39,714 nt of DNA from Pseudomonadota bacterium (GCA_021325365.1 JAJPHF010000008.1:1-39714); one strand, 5' to 3'. Positions 15,702-24,342 are shown, counted from the first letter of the stretch. Program-made: numbers and translations. Notes: generated by a model not told the origin, from the letters alone.

Positions 15702-16901
15702 ATGAGCGAGCCCCGTCCATCGCGCCGGTCCCTGCTGGGCCGGCGGGCGTTCCTGCGCACGCTCGCGCTGGGCAGCGCCGGCCTGCTGGCCGCCTGCCAG
15801 GCGTCGCCCGCCGCACCGTCGTCGGACAGCGCCGCGGCGGGCTCTGCCGCGGCGGCCGGCCTGGACGCCGGGGCCCAACAGACGCAGTGGGATGCGCTGG
15901 TGGCGGCCGCGCGGCAGGAGGGCCAACTGTCGCTGCACGGCCCGCCGACGCCGGACACGCGGCAGATGGTGCCGGAGGCGTTCACGCGCCGCTTCGGCAT
16001 TCCGGTCGAGTACAACGCGCTGCGCTCCAACGAGATCGCGGTGAAGATGGTCACGGAGAAGCAGGCCGGCCTGATCACCATCGACGCGATGCTCACCGGC
16101 CTCACCAGCTACGCCGACATCCTGTACCCCAACGGCCTGCTGGCCGACCTGCGCGCGGCGCTGATCTTGCCCGAGGTGACCGACCCGACGGTATGGATCC
16201 TGGAGCCGACCGACCTGTTTCTGGACCCCGAGCACACACGGCTGATGCGCCTCTTCTACACCACCACGGCGGCCGCGGCGGTCAACCGCGATTACGTGGA
16301 CCCAACGCGCGTGAAGGTGGCCGCGGACCTGCTGCGCCCCGAGCTGAAGGGGAAGATCTCCGCCGAGGACCCGACCGTCCCCGGCTCGGGCGCCAACGTG
16401 GCGGCCCACTTCTACCTGCGGCTCGGCGAGGAGTTCGTGCGGACGCTGTACGGCGAGCAGGCCGTGGTGACCCGCGACAACCGCCAGCGGGCCGACTGGC
16501 TGGTGCGCGGCACCCAGCCGGTGACCTTGAGCCTGAGCGCCGCCGAGCTGGACAAGGTGCTGCAGGACGGGTTCCCGGTCGAGGTGATCCGCAAGCTGGA
16601 CGACCTGCCGGGCCTGACCGGCTCCGCCTTCGGCGTGGCCGCGCTCGTCGAGGGCGCCCCCCACCCGAACGCGGCGAAACTGTTCGTGAACTGGATCGCC
16701 AGCCGCGAGGGGCTGGAGGTGTTCAGCCGCGCGGAGCGGGTCGCCGGCACGCGCAAGGACCTCGACTACGCGCAGTGGGTGCCGGCCTACAGCATCCCGC
16801 TCCCCGGGGTGAGCTACGTGGATACCTACAACTGGGACTGGAAGGCGCGCGAGCAACCGGCCGCCGCGGAGAAGCTGAAGGAGATTCTGGCCGGCCGTTA
16901 G
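15702..16901 (+). CDS. Tat-exported extracellular solute-binding lipoprotein
   Basis: 399 residues; ATG 15702 has GGAGAG at 15689-15694. The N-terminus has a twin-arginine motif RRAFLR (14-19), a hydrophobic stretch and lipobox LAAC with predicted lipidated Cys32, so export is probably by Tat in folded form. The mature domain (WDALVAAARQEGQLSLHGPP) belongs to the same COG1840-like family as the Sec-type proteins at 2456, 6732 and 9145, but is clearly more distant. It is closest in layout to the protein at 19052, which shares the Tat signal, WIASREG/WLAMREG and a YNWDW/YDWTY C-terminus. It has its own promoter and no transport partner. Confidence 0.88.
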   Translation: MSEPRPSRRSLLGRRAFLRTLALGSAGLLAACQASPAAPSSDSAAAGSAAAAGLDAGAQQTQWDALVAAARQEGQLSLHGPPTPDTRQMVPEAFTRRFGIPVEYNALRSNEIAVKMVTEKQAGLITIDAMLTGLTSYADILYPNGLLADLRAALILPEVTDPTVWILEPTDLFLDPEHTRLMRLFYTTTAAAAVNRDYVDPTRVKVAADLLRPELKGKISAEDPTVPGSGANVAAHFYLRLGEEFVRTLYGEQAVVTRDNRQRADWLVRGTQPVTLSLSAAELDKVLQDGFPVEVIRKLDDLPGLTGSAFGVAALVEGAPHPNAAKLFVNWIASREGLEVFSRAERVAGTRKDLDYAQWVPAYSIPLPGVSYVDTYNWDWKAREQPAAAEKLKEILAGR

Positions 16902-16949
16902 CGCGCGTGGGGGAGTGGCGACAATACTCGCACGGAGGGTAGCGCGCGG

Positions 16950-18593
16950 CTACGCTGGTCGACGCGTGGGCGGTGCTGCCAGCGGCGGCCGCGTGGGCGG
17001 CGCTGGCGGTTGCGGGAGCGGGGTCGCGGTCGGATCGCGCGGCGCCGCCGTGGCTTCCGGGGTGGGCTCAATCGTCGGCGTAGGTAGCGGCGGGGTCGGC
17101 AGCATCCGCCATACGAGAACGGCCACGATGAGGAGAGCTAGCGCGATCGCGGCGCGCAGGCGCTTCGGCCCGCCGCTCTTTTCCTCGCGCGGCGGTAACT
17201 CGGGCTGCGGAGGCGGGACAGTTGATCGGGCCGGCTGATCGGTCGCAGCCTTGATTGGGTCGGAGGGCGCCTGGTGCCGCGGGTAATCCGCTAGTAGGCG
17301 CTCCGCCGGGGTCGGCTCGGCCGCCGGCGCGTGTCGGCTCTCGGAGCGCGGCCACGATCGCGGCCCGGGCGGCGGGTCGCGCTGCTCTTCCCGCTGCGTG
17401 ATCACCACCCGGTGGGGCGTGAGTTTGTCCTTTGACGAGGGTGCCAGGACGACAATCGGGTCCCGCCTCGACGCTGGAGCGTCCCTCTGCCCCGGCGGGA
17501 CATCCACCCGCCTAAAATGGAATGAGCCGATTCGTGTCCGGGCCTGTCGGGGCCGATCCGCGCCGCCACGCGCGACGGCGCCGCCTGGCGCAATCGACCG
17601 CGCTTCCAGCCCGTAGCCGCGGACGGCGGGGGACCGGTCCGCCGCCGGAGGGCCGTCGCCCTGGCGCGCGCTCTGGGATGCTCCCGGCGGTGCCGCGGCT
17701 GGGGTCGCGGCCGGGGCCTTGCCGGCCGCACGCTGCGTTTGCTGCCAAGCAGCCTGGATGGCCTCGTCCATGGCTTCGGCGGTTGGGTAGCGATCGGCCG
17801 GGGCTTTGGCCAGGCTCCGGCGGAGCACCTCGTCCCACGCGGGTGACAGCCGGGGGTTGAGGGCGCGCGGCGCAGGCGCTTCGGCCTGGACGTGCTGCAG
17901 GAGCACCATCACGGGCGTCGGGCCCTCGAAGGACAGCCGACCGGTGAGGATTTGGAAGAGCACGACCCCCAGCGCATAGAGGTCGGTGCGGGCGTCGATG
18001 GGGCCGCCCTGGCTTTGCTCGGGAGCCATATACTCGGGCGTGCCAACCAGCGTGCCCACGCGGGTAGCGAACAACGATGGCTCGAGGATCTTGGCGATGC
18101 CGAAGTCGGTGAGCAGCGGCCGATCCCGCTCGCCCATCAGGATGTTGCCGGGCTTGATGTCGCGGTGGATGATGGGTGGCTCCCGGGTGTGCGCATGCTG
18201 CAGGGCGCCCAGGATCTGGCTCAGCACCCGCACGACCCGGACAAGCGGAGGAGCCTGTTGCAGCCAATCGGCAAGCGTGCCACCCGTGACCAGCGGCATG
18301 ACAATGTAGGCGATTTCGTCCGTCTGACCATAGTCGTAGATCGGCAGAATGTTGGGATGGTCGAGACGCGCGACGGTTTCCGCCTCGCGCTGGAAGCGCG
18401 CGCGGAACTCCTCCTCCTGAACCAGGTGCGGGGGCAGCACCTTGATGGCCACGAAGCGGTTCATCGACGGCTGCAGCGCCTTGTAGACGACGGCCATCCC
18501 CCCGCGGCCAATCCTCTGGACGATCTTATACTGGCCGAGATGGTGGCCTTCCAGGGCGCTGATTCGAGTCGGACGAGCTGGCGCCTCTACCAT
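16950..18593 (-). CDS. membrane-anchored PknB-type serine/threonine protein kinase
   Basis: 547 residues; ATG 18593 has GAAAGGG shortly upstream. The N-terminal kinase domain (about 22-285) has all catalytic elements: glycine loop IGRGGMAVV (28-36), VAIK with Lys51, Glu70, HRDIKPGN with Asp145, DFG Asp163 and APE 190-192. It should therefore be active. A Pro/Ala/Gln-rich and then charged linker of about 190 residues follows. A single membrane helix lies near 481-497 (IALALLIVAVLVW). The outside part is only about 50 residues of Pro/Thr repeats. PASTA or other sensor domains are absent, which is unusual for a PknB-like receptor. It is convergent with the binding protein at 15702; no phosphatase gene is near. 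Confidence 0.95.
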   Translation of the reverse strand: MVEAPARPTRISALEGHHLGQYKIVQRIGRGGMAVVYKALQPSMNRFVAIKVLPPHLVQEEEFRARFQREAETVARLDHPNILPIYDYGQTDEIAYIVMPLVTGGTLADWLQQAPPLVRVVRVLSQILGALQHAHTREPPIIHRDIKPGNILMGERDRPLLTDFGIAKILEPSLFATRVGTLVGTPEYMAPEQSQGGPIDARTDLYALGVVLFQILTGRLSFEGPTPVMVLLQHVQAEAPAPRALNPRLSPAWDEVLRRSLAKAPADRYPTAEAMDEAIQAAWQQTQRAAGKAPAATPAAAPPGASQSARQGDGPPAADRSPAVRGYGLEARSIAPGGAVARGGADRPRQARTRIGSFHFRRVDVPPGQRDAPASRRDPIVVLAPSSKDKLTPHRVVITQREEQRDPPPGPRSWPRSESRHAPAAEPTPAERLLADYPRHQAPSDPIKAATDQPARSTVPPPQPELPPREEKSGGPKRLRAAIALALLIVAVLVWRMLPTPPLPTPTIEPTPEATAAPRDPTATPLPQPPAPPTRPPLAAPPTRRPA

Positions 18594-18888
18594 TTGGCCC
18601 TTTCGCCTGGAGTGTCCGGGCTATCCCCGGCGCCGACGTGGGACGTCGCGCTCTGCCAACCTGCTGCCGTGCCGACGAGGCGCGCTGCCCGCGCGAACGA
18701 GCGCATGCGCCCGGTTCCCGGCCCGCTGCCTGGCCCTACTGTTCTTCCGGCGCCTCGCTTGCCCGCAGCGGGGCGGTCGCCGCGTGCGATATGGCATGGC
18801 GAGGCGGGCCGGTCAGGCGCGGTAGGCTTGCAACTTTGCCGCGGTCCGATCTCTCACGGCAATCGTAGCAGCGGCACCTACTGCCGAC

Positions 18889-18904
18889 AGTGAAACGGCT
18901 CACA
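18889..18904. promoter_or_regulatory. CRP/FNR-like palindrome
   Basis: AGTGAAACGGCTCACA matches the TGTGA-N6-TCACA pattern at nine of ten half-site bases. It lies about 98 bases upstream of the -35 box at 19002 and about 300 bases before the kinase start. The pattern match alone is weak evidence of binding. Confidence 0.35.
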
Positions 18905-19001
18905 CCGGTCATGCGACGTCTTTCACAGACGGGAGCGACCAACGGCGTCGGCGAAAGGGCGGCGCGAGCATTCCGCGCCGCCTGAGGGCCTGGCCGGAAG
19001 G

Positions 19002-19030
19002 TTGCCGGGCCGCCCGCGACGCGCTACAAC
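19002..19030 (+). promoter_or_regulatory. sigma-A promoter for the second Tat-type binding protein
   Basis: TTGCCG (19002-19007), 17 bp, TACAAC (19025-19030), then GAGGAGG at 19041-19047 and ATG 19052, giving a very short leader of about 15 bases. Confidence 0.6.
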
Positions 19031-19051
19031 ACCTGTCACAGAGGAGGCCCC

Positions 19052-20314
19052 ATGCGCGACGCTCCACGCGGCCCCTGGCGGACGGGGAGCCTCGCCGGGC
19101 CATGCCTCAGCCCGGGGCCGCTGAGCCGCCGGGCGCTCCTGCGCGCGCTGGCGGTGGGCGGGGGCGCCTTCCTGGCGGCGTGCCAGGCCGCGGCGCCCAC
19201 GGCGGCGCCGCGCGCCTCCGAGCCACCCGCAGCCGCCCCTACCGCGGCGCCCGGCTCGACTGGCGCCAGCGGTGCGGACGGCTGGGAGCAGCAGTGGCAG
19301 GCCCTCCTCGCGGCCGCCCGCCAGGAAGGCCGGGTAACCATCGGCGGGCCGGCGAGCCCGGACCTACGCGTCGCGGTGCCGGCCAAGCTCAAGGAGCGGT
19401 TCGGGATCGAGACCGAGTACATCGCCTTCCCCCCGAACCAGGGCGAGTTCATCGAGCGGCTGGCCCGCGAGCAGTCGGCGGGGCAGTACACTGTCGACGT
19501 GTTCGTCGGGGGGGCGCAGAGCATCTTCACCGCCGCCTATCCCCAGCAGATCATGGCGCCGCTCCGGCCGCAGCTGATCCACCCCGAGGCGATGGACGTC
19601 ACGAAGTGGCGGCCGGGCCGCGTGTGGTTCAAAGACCCCGACGACACGTACTTCATGCAGATCTTCAATCAGGTGTCGGGGCAGATCGCGGTCAACACGG
19701 AGGAGGTGCATCCCGACGAGATCCAGTCCTGGCACGACCTGCTCGACCCACGCTTCACGGGCAAGCTGTCGGCCTGGGACCCCACGCTGCCGGGCACCGG
19801 CTGGAACACCGCGAACTGGCTGCGCCTCACCTTCGGCGACGACTATTTGAAGCAGCTCTACGTCGACCAGAAGGTCAACATCCCGGCGGACGCGCGCCAG
19901 TGGGCCGACTGGCTGGCGCGCGGCACGTATCCCATCGCGATCGGCGCCGCGAGCCGGGACGTCGAGACGCTGAAGAAGGACGGGTTCCCCATCGCGGTGC
20001 TGCCCTCGTTCCCGGAGGCGCCGGGCGTGGTGACCGGGGCGTTCGGCATCGTCGTGCTGCTGGCGAACCCGCCCCATCCGAGCGCCGCCAAGCTGCTGGT
20101 GAACTGGCTGGCGATGCGCGAGGGCCAAGAGACCTGGGGGCGCGCGGATCAGATGGCATCGGTGCGCACGGACGTGGACAACGCCTGGGTGCCGAGCTAC
20201 GCCGTGCCGAAGCCGGAGTACCAGTACCTCGACGGCTACGACTGGACCTATGTCAACACGGCGTTCCCGGAGTCGATCCCGAAGATCCGCCAGATCATGG
20301 CCTTGCGACAATGA
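19052..20314 (+). CDS. Tat-exported extracellular solute-binding lipoprotein
   Basis: 420 residues; ATG 19052 follows GAGGAGG (19041-19047). A long N-region leads to SRRALLR (25-31), a hydrophobic core and lipobox LAAC (predicted lipidated Cys44). A Pro/Ala linker to about residue 72 precedes the binding domain (WQALLAAARQEGRVTIGGP). It is the nearest relative, in this window, of the protein at 15702. The ligand is unknown. It is convergent with the dehydrogenase at 20378, separated by 63 bases carrying a GC hairpin. It has its own promoter, so it is probably monocistronic. Confidence 0.88.
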   Translation: MRDAPRGPWRTGSLAGPCLSPGPLSRRALLRALAVGGGAFLAACQAAAPTAAPRASEPPAAAPTAAPGSTGASGADGWEQQWQALLAAARQEGRVTIGGPASPDLRVAVPAKLKERFGIETEYIAFPPNQGEFIERLAREQSAGQYTVDVFVGGAQSIFTAAYPQQIMAPLRPQLIHPEAMDVTKWRPGRVWFKDPDDTYFMQIFNQVSGQIAVNTEEVHPDEIQSWHDLLDPRFTGKLSAWDPTLPGTGWNTANWLRLTFGDDYLKQLYVDQKVNIPADARQWADWLARGTYPIAIGAASRDVETLKKDGFPIAVLPSFPEAPGVVTGAFGIVVLLANPPHPSAAKLLVNWLAMREGQETWGRADQMASVRTDVDNAWVPSYAVPKPEYQYLDGYDWTYVNTAFPESIPKIRQIMALRQ

Positions 20315-20347
20315 GCAAGCGGCGGCAATGGCGCCGCGGCCCCGTGA

Positions 20348-20376
20348 CGCCGCGCGCCGGCCGCTGTCGCGCGGCG
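20348..20376. terminator. GC hairpin between convergent genes
   Basis: CGCCGCGCG (20348-20356) pairs perfectly with CGCGCGGCG (20368-20376) around an 11-base loop in the 63-base gap between two convergent genes. There is no T tract on either side, so only position supports a bidirectional terminator. Confidence 0.4.
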
Positions 20377-20377
20377 C

Positions 20378-21589
20378 TTACGCCGGGGCGTCGGCGCTCG
20401 CTTGCAGCAGCGCGGGCCGCAGGGGCGACGGCACCTGGTACTGCATGCGGATCTCCTGGCGGGCGCGGGACGACTCGCTGATGGCGATGCACGCCTCGAG
20501 CGTCGCGCGGCTCCAGCGCGCGTCGGGGAAGGCGGGGCGGTTCTCGCGCACGGCGTTGACCAGCGCCTGTACCTCGCCGGCACGCACCCACGGGCCGGTG
20601 ATCGGCACCTCCTCGCGGCCGCGCTCGGTGTAGACGTATAGGCCGTCGGGCGACTGCCGGATGTCACCCCGCTCGCAGCTTACGATGGTCAGGCCGAAGA
20701 AGTCCTGCTTGTGGTCCTCGCGCCGCGTGAAGGCCTCAATAGAGTACTGCGGCAGCGCGTAGAACTGGTCGGCCGGGATCGGGCCGGTGCCTCGCGGCCG
20801 CGGCCCGAGCAGCTTGTCCTCGGGGCACACGCGGCCGCCCTCGCCGATACCCCAGGTTAGCTCGCGGATGTCGAAGTTCCCGTAGCCGTTGAAGCTGGCG
20901 AGCGCAGTCGCGCCGTCCTCGAAGTCCAGGAAGGCCGAATAGTTGGCGTCCACGTCGTAGTGCGGCTGCCACTTGCCCGTGGTCGCGCGCACGCCGCGGA
21001 CCAGGCCGCCAGCCAGGTAGCGGATGACGTCGATCTGGTGGGGGCCCTGGCGATAGACGACCCCGCCGCCTCGGTGGGGATCGACCGAGGCGGCCTCCCA
21101 CGGGCGCTGGATCCAGTCGTTGTACATCCAGGTGTTGATCTGAATCACCCGGCCGAGGCGCCCGCTGGCGAGGATCTCGCCCATCTTCCGGACGTAGGGG
21201 CGGTGGATGCGGCTGTGGCCCTGCACGTACTGGACGCCGTTCGCCTCGACCGCCTCGACCATGCGGTTGGCCTCGTCGAGCGTGATCGCCATGGGCTTCT
21301 CGCAGATGACGTGCTTGCCGTGAGTGGCCGCGGTGATCGTGTGCTCGGCGTGCAGGTTGTTGGGCGTGGCTACCCATACCGCGTCGATAGGCCCCTGCTG
21401 GCACATCTCGTCGAGGCGGGTGAACGTTGCGACGCCGAACCGCTCCTTGAAGCGCGCCAGCTCGTCGGTGCGGACGTCGCAGACGGCGGTGAGCTGCGCG
21501 CCGTCCGTCGCCTCGATGCTGCCGAGCACCTGGCGCGCCGCGACGCCCAGCCCGACGATGCCGATCCGGACCAGAGGCTCCCCTGCCAT
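20378..21589 (-). CDS. Gfo/Idh/MocA-family NAD(P)-dependent oxidoreductase
   Basis: 403 residues from ATG 21589 with GGGGAGGAG upstream; the open frame back to 21808 is promoter region. The Rossmann motif IVGLGVAA (11-18), EKP (97-99) and GPHQIDVIR (182-190, His184 and Asp187) are intact. It is a paralogue of the enzyme at 1193-2380 and keeps the same C-terminal SCERGDIRQSPDGLYVY block. Relatives include Pht4, the dihydrodiol dehydrogenase of phthalate degradation, as well as many sugar dehydrogenases. Transcription starts from 21735-21763, divergent from an Asp-box propeller gene. The substrate is unassigned. Confidence 0.92.
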   Translation of the reverse strand: MAGEPLVRIGIVGLGVAARQVLGSIEATDGAQLTAVCDVRTDELARFKERFGVATFTRLDEMCQQGPIDAVWVATPNNLHAEHTITAATHGKHVICEKPMAITLDEANRMVEAVEANGVQYVQGHSRIHRPYVRKMGEILASGRLGRVIQINTWMYNDWIQRPWEAASVDPHRGGGVVYRQGPHQIDVIRYLAGGLVRGVRATTGKWQPHYDVDANYSAFLDFEDGATALASFNGYGNFDIRELTWGIGEGGRVCPEDKLLGPRPRGTGPIPADQFYALPQYSIEAFTRREDHKQDFFGLTIVSCERGDIRQSPDGLYVYTERGREEVPITGPWVRAGEVQALVNAVRENRPAFPDARWSRATLEACIAISESSRARQEIRMQYQVPSPLRPALLQASADAPA

Positions 21590-21734
21590 GTCGGTCGCTC
21601 CTCCCCGCTGCTGGCCGGCCGCCCGCCCCACGAGGAGCCGGCCGGGCTCGCCGTGCTCCGGCCCCCGGCGCGCGGTTCGCCGGACGGTGATCGCGCCGGG
21701 CGCATGCCGTTCCCGGCGGCGTAGCGCTCGGCCC

Positions 21735-21763
21735 GTTCTACTGCCGGCCGGCCCGCGTGTCAA
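21735..21763 (-). promoter_or_regulatory. sigma-A promoter for the second Gfo/Idh/MocA gene
   Basis: On the minus strand TTGACA (complement of 21758-21763), 17 bp, TAGAAC (complement of 21735-21740). Confidence 0.7.
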
Positions 21764-21812
21764 GCGCGGCAGCCACGGCCAGCGCGGCCCTACCGGACGA
21801 CGATTCATGCTC

Positions 21813-21841
21813 TTGACCGGGCCGCTAGGCCGCTCTACACT
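21813..21841 (+). promoter_or_regulatory. sigma-A promoter for the propeller gene
   Basis: TTGACC (21813-21818), 17 bp, TACACT (21836-21841), 113 bases before the ATG at 21955. Confidence 0.7.
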
Positions 21842-21954
21842 GGGGCCGGCGTCGCTGGCCGATACCGCCGGTGCGGCGGCACGCAGCCGCTCACTCGCGA
21901 GCTTAACGGCGCGGCGGCAGAGACGGCGTCGCGGCGCAGAAGAGGAGCGTAGCC

Positions 21955-22995
21955 ATGGCAGACATGCTGTACGTCGGTACGGAGGAAGGGCTCGTCACGC
22001 TGTGCAGCGCGGACGGGACGAGCTGGCACGTGGAGCACCAGGGGCTGCGCGAGTGGGCGGTGCCGGCGGTAGCCGTGCTGCCGTCCGCGCCGAACTGCGT
22101 GCTGGCCGGGACGCGCGGCGACGGCGTGTGGATGAGCGACGACTGCGGCGCGACGTGGCGCAAGCCCTCCTACGGCAAGCGCGGCCCGGGCAAGGTGCGC
22201 GGTCTGGCGTACGATCCGCGCAACGGCCGGCTGTACGCCGGCTGCGAGCCGATCGACCTGTACGTGAGCGACAACCTGGGGCAGAGCTGGGAGCGGCTCG
22301 ACTCGGTGTGGGACGTGCCCGACATCGACGCGGTGGATTACCCGCTGAAGAGCGTCGAGCCGCACGTGCGCCACGTCGTCGTGGATCCCCAGGACCCGCA
22401 GACGCTGTACATCGCCCTGCAAGTCGGGTACATGCTCAAGAGCACCGACGGGGGCGCGACCTGGCGACGGCTGGATCGAGCGGTGGACGCGGACGTCCAC
22501 ACCATCGTCGTGGACCCTGTCGATCCCCGCACCATCGTGATCGCCACGGGCGGCCACGACTACCGGGCTGGGCGTGCGCCGGGGCGCGCGCTCTATCGTA
22601 GCACGGACGCGGGGGAGACCTGGTCGCCGGTCGGCCTGGAGTTCGAGCACGAATACGCCGTCCCGCTGGTCATGCACCCCCGCGACCACCGGGTGCTCTG
22701 CTCGGCGGTGGCGAAGGGCCAGCCGGGGCGCCCCTGGCAGCGGCCGACCGGCGCGGAATCGCTGATCATCCGCTCGACCGATGGCGGCGATACCTGGCAG
22801 CCGCTTGACGTGGGCTCGACGGAGGCGACGAAGGGCTTCCCCGAGGCGCTCGCCTTCGCCGCCGACGAGTCCGACCGCTTGTTCGCCGGCTACCGCGGCG
22901 GCGACCTGCTGAGCAGCCCCGACGGCGGGACCTCGTGGACGAAGCTCGACGCCCACCTGCCGCACATCAACGACATGAAGTGCGTGCGCGTGTGA
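21955..22995 (+). CDS. Asp-box (BNR) beta-propeller protein, no signal peptide
   Basis: 346 residues; ATG 21955 follows GAGGAGCG. Six Asp-boxes of the S-x-D-x-G-x-(T/S)-W type are visible at about 61-68, 105-112, 163-170, 216-223, 274-281 and 321-328, plus a degenerate one near 18-24. This gives a six- or seven-bladed propeller as in sialidases and VPS10-type proteins. The first residues MADMLYVGTEEG already belong to a blade, so there is no export signal and the protein should be cytoplasmic. Sialidase catalytic residues cannot be assigned. It may be a lactonase-like enzyme, a binding scaffold or a stress-type propeller. A second propeller is at 25055. Function unknown. Confidence 0.85.
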   Translation: MADMLYVGTEEGLVTLCSADGTSWHVEHQGLREWAVPAVAVLPSAPNCVLAGTRGDGVWMSDDCGATWRKPSYGKRGPGKVRGLAYDPRNGRLYAGCEPIDLYVSDNLGQSWERLDSVWDVPDIDAVDYPLKSVEPHVRHVVVDPQDPQTLYIALQVGYMLKSTDGGATWRRLDRAVDADVHTIVVDPVDPRTIVIATGGHDYRAGRAPGRALYRSTDAGETWSPVGLEFEHEYAVPLVMHPRDHRVLCSAVAKGQPGRPWQRPTGAESLIIRSTDGGDTWQPLDVGSTEATKGFPEALAFAADESDRLFAGYRGGDLLSSPDGGTSWTKLDAHLPHINDMKCVRV

Positions 22996-23005
22996 TTCGC
23001 CGACC

Positions 23006-23062
23006 TCGGGGACCGGTGGAGGGGCAGGGTAGCGAAGCCCCCCCGCCCTTCCACCGGTCCCC
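23006..23062 (+). terminator. strong terminator-like hairpin after the propeller gene
   Basis: GGGGACCGGTGGA (23006-23018) pairs perfectly with TCCACCGGTCCCC (23050-23062); the enclosed G-run and C-run can extend it. It begins 11 bases after the stop codon and is followed by CCGTTT, a weak T run. Confidence 0.65.
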
Positions 23063-23109
23063 CCGTTTGGCGGCTCATCGCCGATCCGGCCCGGCGGTGC
23101 GCCCGCCGG

Positions 23110-23200
23110 GGCGCGCCCTCACCCCCGCCCTCTCCCAGGGGGAGAGGGAGTAAGACGCCCTCACCCCCGCCCTCTCCCAGGGGGAGAGGGAGATAGGGAA
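23110..23200. repeat. two tandem copies (E, F) of the CCCTCTCCC-type palindromic repeat
   Basis: GCCCTCACCCCCGCCCTCTC plus the matching G-rich arm occurs twice (about 23110-23153 and 23156-23200). The conserved 12-mer CGCCGGATTCGG follows at 23207-23218, as after copy D. As at 10336, they lie between convergent genes and next to the 3' end of an NMT1-type gene. Confidence 0.85.
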
Positions 23201-23220
23201 GGCCATCGCCGGATTCGGTA

Positions 23221-24342
23221 TCAGCGGTAGGGATCGGGCCAGCGCCCGAGCCGGTTCACCGCGTAGTCGATGAACTGGGGGTCGATCAGCTTCGCCACGT
23301 CCACGCGGCTGGGCAGGATGCCCTTCTCGACACAGAAGTCCTGAAAGCGCTCGATCGGGCGTGGGTCGATGTAGCCGTTCGGCTCGACCGCGTGGAAGCG
23401 CATCTTCTCGTACATCGCCGGGTCTTTCACGGCCGTGTACTTGATCATCCACTGGATGATCTCGCTCCGGTCGGCCTCGTTCTGGACGAACGCGCGGTAA
23501 TAGTCCCGCTGGCCGCGGAGGTGGGCCGTCACGAAGCGCCGGACGGCCTCGGGATTCTCCTGGATGAACGCCTCCGAGGCGTACAGCACCTGCGGGTACT
23601 CGTCGGGCACGATCTGCCCCGCGTCGATCAGCACGTGCGCCAGTCCGCGCAGCTCCATCGTCGTCAGCAGCGGTTCATAGGCCCAGGCCGCATCCACCGC
23701 CTTGTTCGCGAGGGCCACCGGCATGTCGGTCATCTGCATGGTTGAGAACTCGACGTCGTCCAGGGTCAGGCCGACCTTCTTGAACGCCGTCTCCATATAG
23801 TAGTCGGGAGTGAGGTTGCGGCCCAGCTCCGCGATCGTCTTGCCCCGAATCTGGCTCAGGTCGCGCAGCTCACCGCTGTCGTACAGGTCCTGGCGGGCCA
23901 TGAGCGCGGCGGTGCCGCTCTCGGCGCGGAAGCGCGCCTTGTCCTGCAGGATCTTGATGTTGATGCCGCGCAGCACGGCGTTGAGCACCGCGGGGTCGAG
24001 GCTGCTGCTGCCGAACTGCACCTGGTTCGTGGCGAGCAGCGGGAGGAGGCCTGAGCTGCTCTGCGCCGGCACCATGTCCACGTGCAGCCCTTCGTCCGCG
24101 AAGTAGCCGCGCTCCTGGGCGATGTAGATGCCCGCGTCGGCGATGATGTATGGCAGGCCGAGCGTCACGCTGACCGGGGGGCTCAACGGCGCGACCGCCG
24201 TCGGCGCGCCGCTGGCGGCTTGCGCGCTCGACGCGTCGGTCGGCACCGCCCGCGGTGCCGACCGCCCCCCCGCGCAGGCTGACAGGATTGCCAGCGTTAC
24301 GAGCAGCACCGCGCCGCGCGAGCCCATCGTCATGTCTCGCAT
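23221..24342 (-). CDS. NMT1/THI5-type ABC substrate-binding lipoprotein
   Basis: 373 residues from the ATG at 24342, chosen because AAGGTGG lies seven bases upstream; an ATG at 24363 would add seven residues with a poorer ribosome site. The signal peptide ends in lipobox LSAC (predicted lipidated Cys23). The mature part has VTLGLPYIIADAGIYIAQER, the family's N-lobe start, and LANKAVDAAWAYEPLL. It resembles the protein at 10653-11801. The gene stands alone between convergent repeats and a divergent promoter region, without enzymes or transport partners. The ligand is unknown. Confidence 0.87.
   Translation of the reverse strand: MRDMTMGSRGAVLLVTLAILSACAGGRSAPRAVPTDASSAQAASGAPTAVAPLSPPVSVTLGLPYIIADAGIYIAQERGYFADEGLHVDMVPAQSSSGLLPLLATNQVQFGSSSLDPAVLNAVLRGINIKILQDKARFRAESGTAALMARQDLYDSGELRDLSQIRGKTIAELGRNLTPDYYMETAFKKVGLTLDDVEFSTMQMTDMPVALANKAVDAAWAYEPLLTTMELRGLAHVLIDAGQIVPDEYPQVLYASEAFIQENPEAVRRFVTAHLRGQRDYYRAFVQNEADRSEIIQWMIKYTAVKDPAMYEKMRFHAVEPNGYIDPRPIERFQDFCVEKGILPSRVDVAKLIDPQFIDYAVNRLGRWPDPYR

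Larger units (their letters stand above)
18594..19051. other. 458-base divergent intergenic region with three palindromes
   Basis: No convincing gene is present. It separates the kinase and the second Tat-type binding protein. It holds CCGGG-CTATC-CCCGG (18616-18630) and CGACGT-GGG-ACGTCG (18634-18648), both 23-55 bases before the kinase start. It also holds AGTGA-N6-TCACA (18889-18904), which has the spacing and half-sites of a CRP/FNR-family operator, and the plus-strand promoter at 19002-19030. Confidence 0.6.
21590..21954. other. 365-base divergent promoter region
   Basis: No gene seen. It contains a minus-strand promoter (21735-21763) for the dehydrogenase and a plus-strand promoter (21813-21841) for the propeller gene, their -35 boxes 49 bases apart. 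Both leaders are long, about 110-140 bases. Confidence 0.65.

Noticed and set aside
15447..16856. Long N-terminal extension of the Rieske frame at 14112 (914 codons in total)
   Set aside because: The extension runs antisense through the Tat-type binding protein and both divergent promoters; the ATG at 15446 has a strong ribosome site and the typical family N-terminus.
18638..18868. 76-codon plus-strand frame between the kinase and the Tat binding protein
   Set aside because: No ribosome site, Arg/Cys/Ala-rich composition, and it overlaps palindromes and regulatory sequence.
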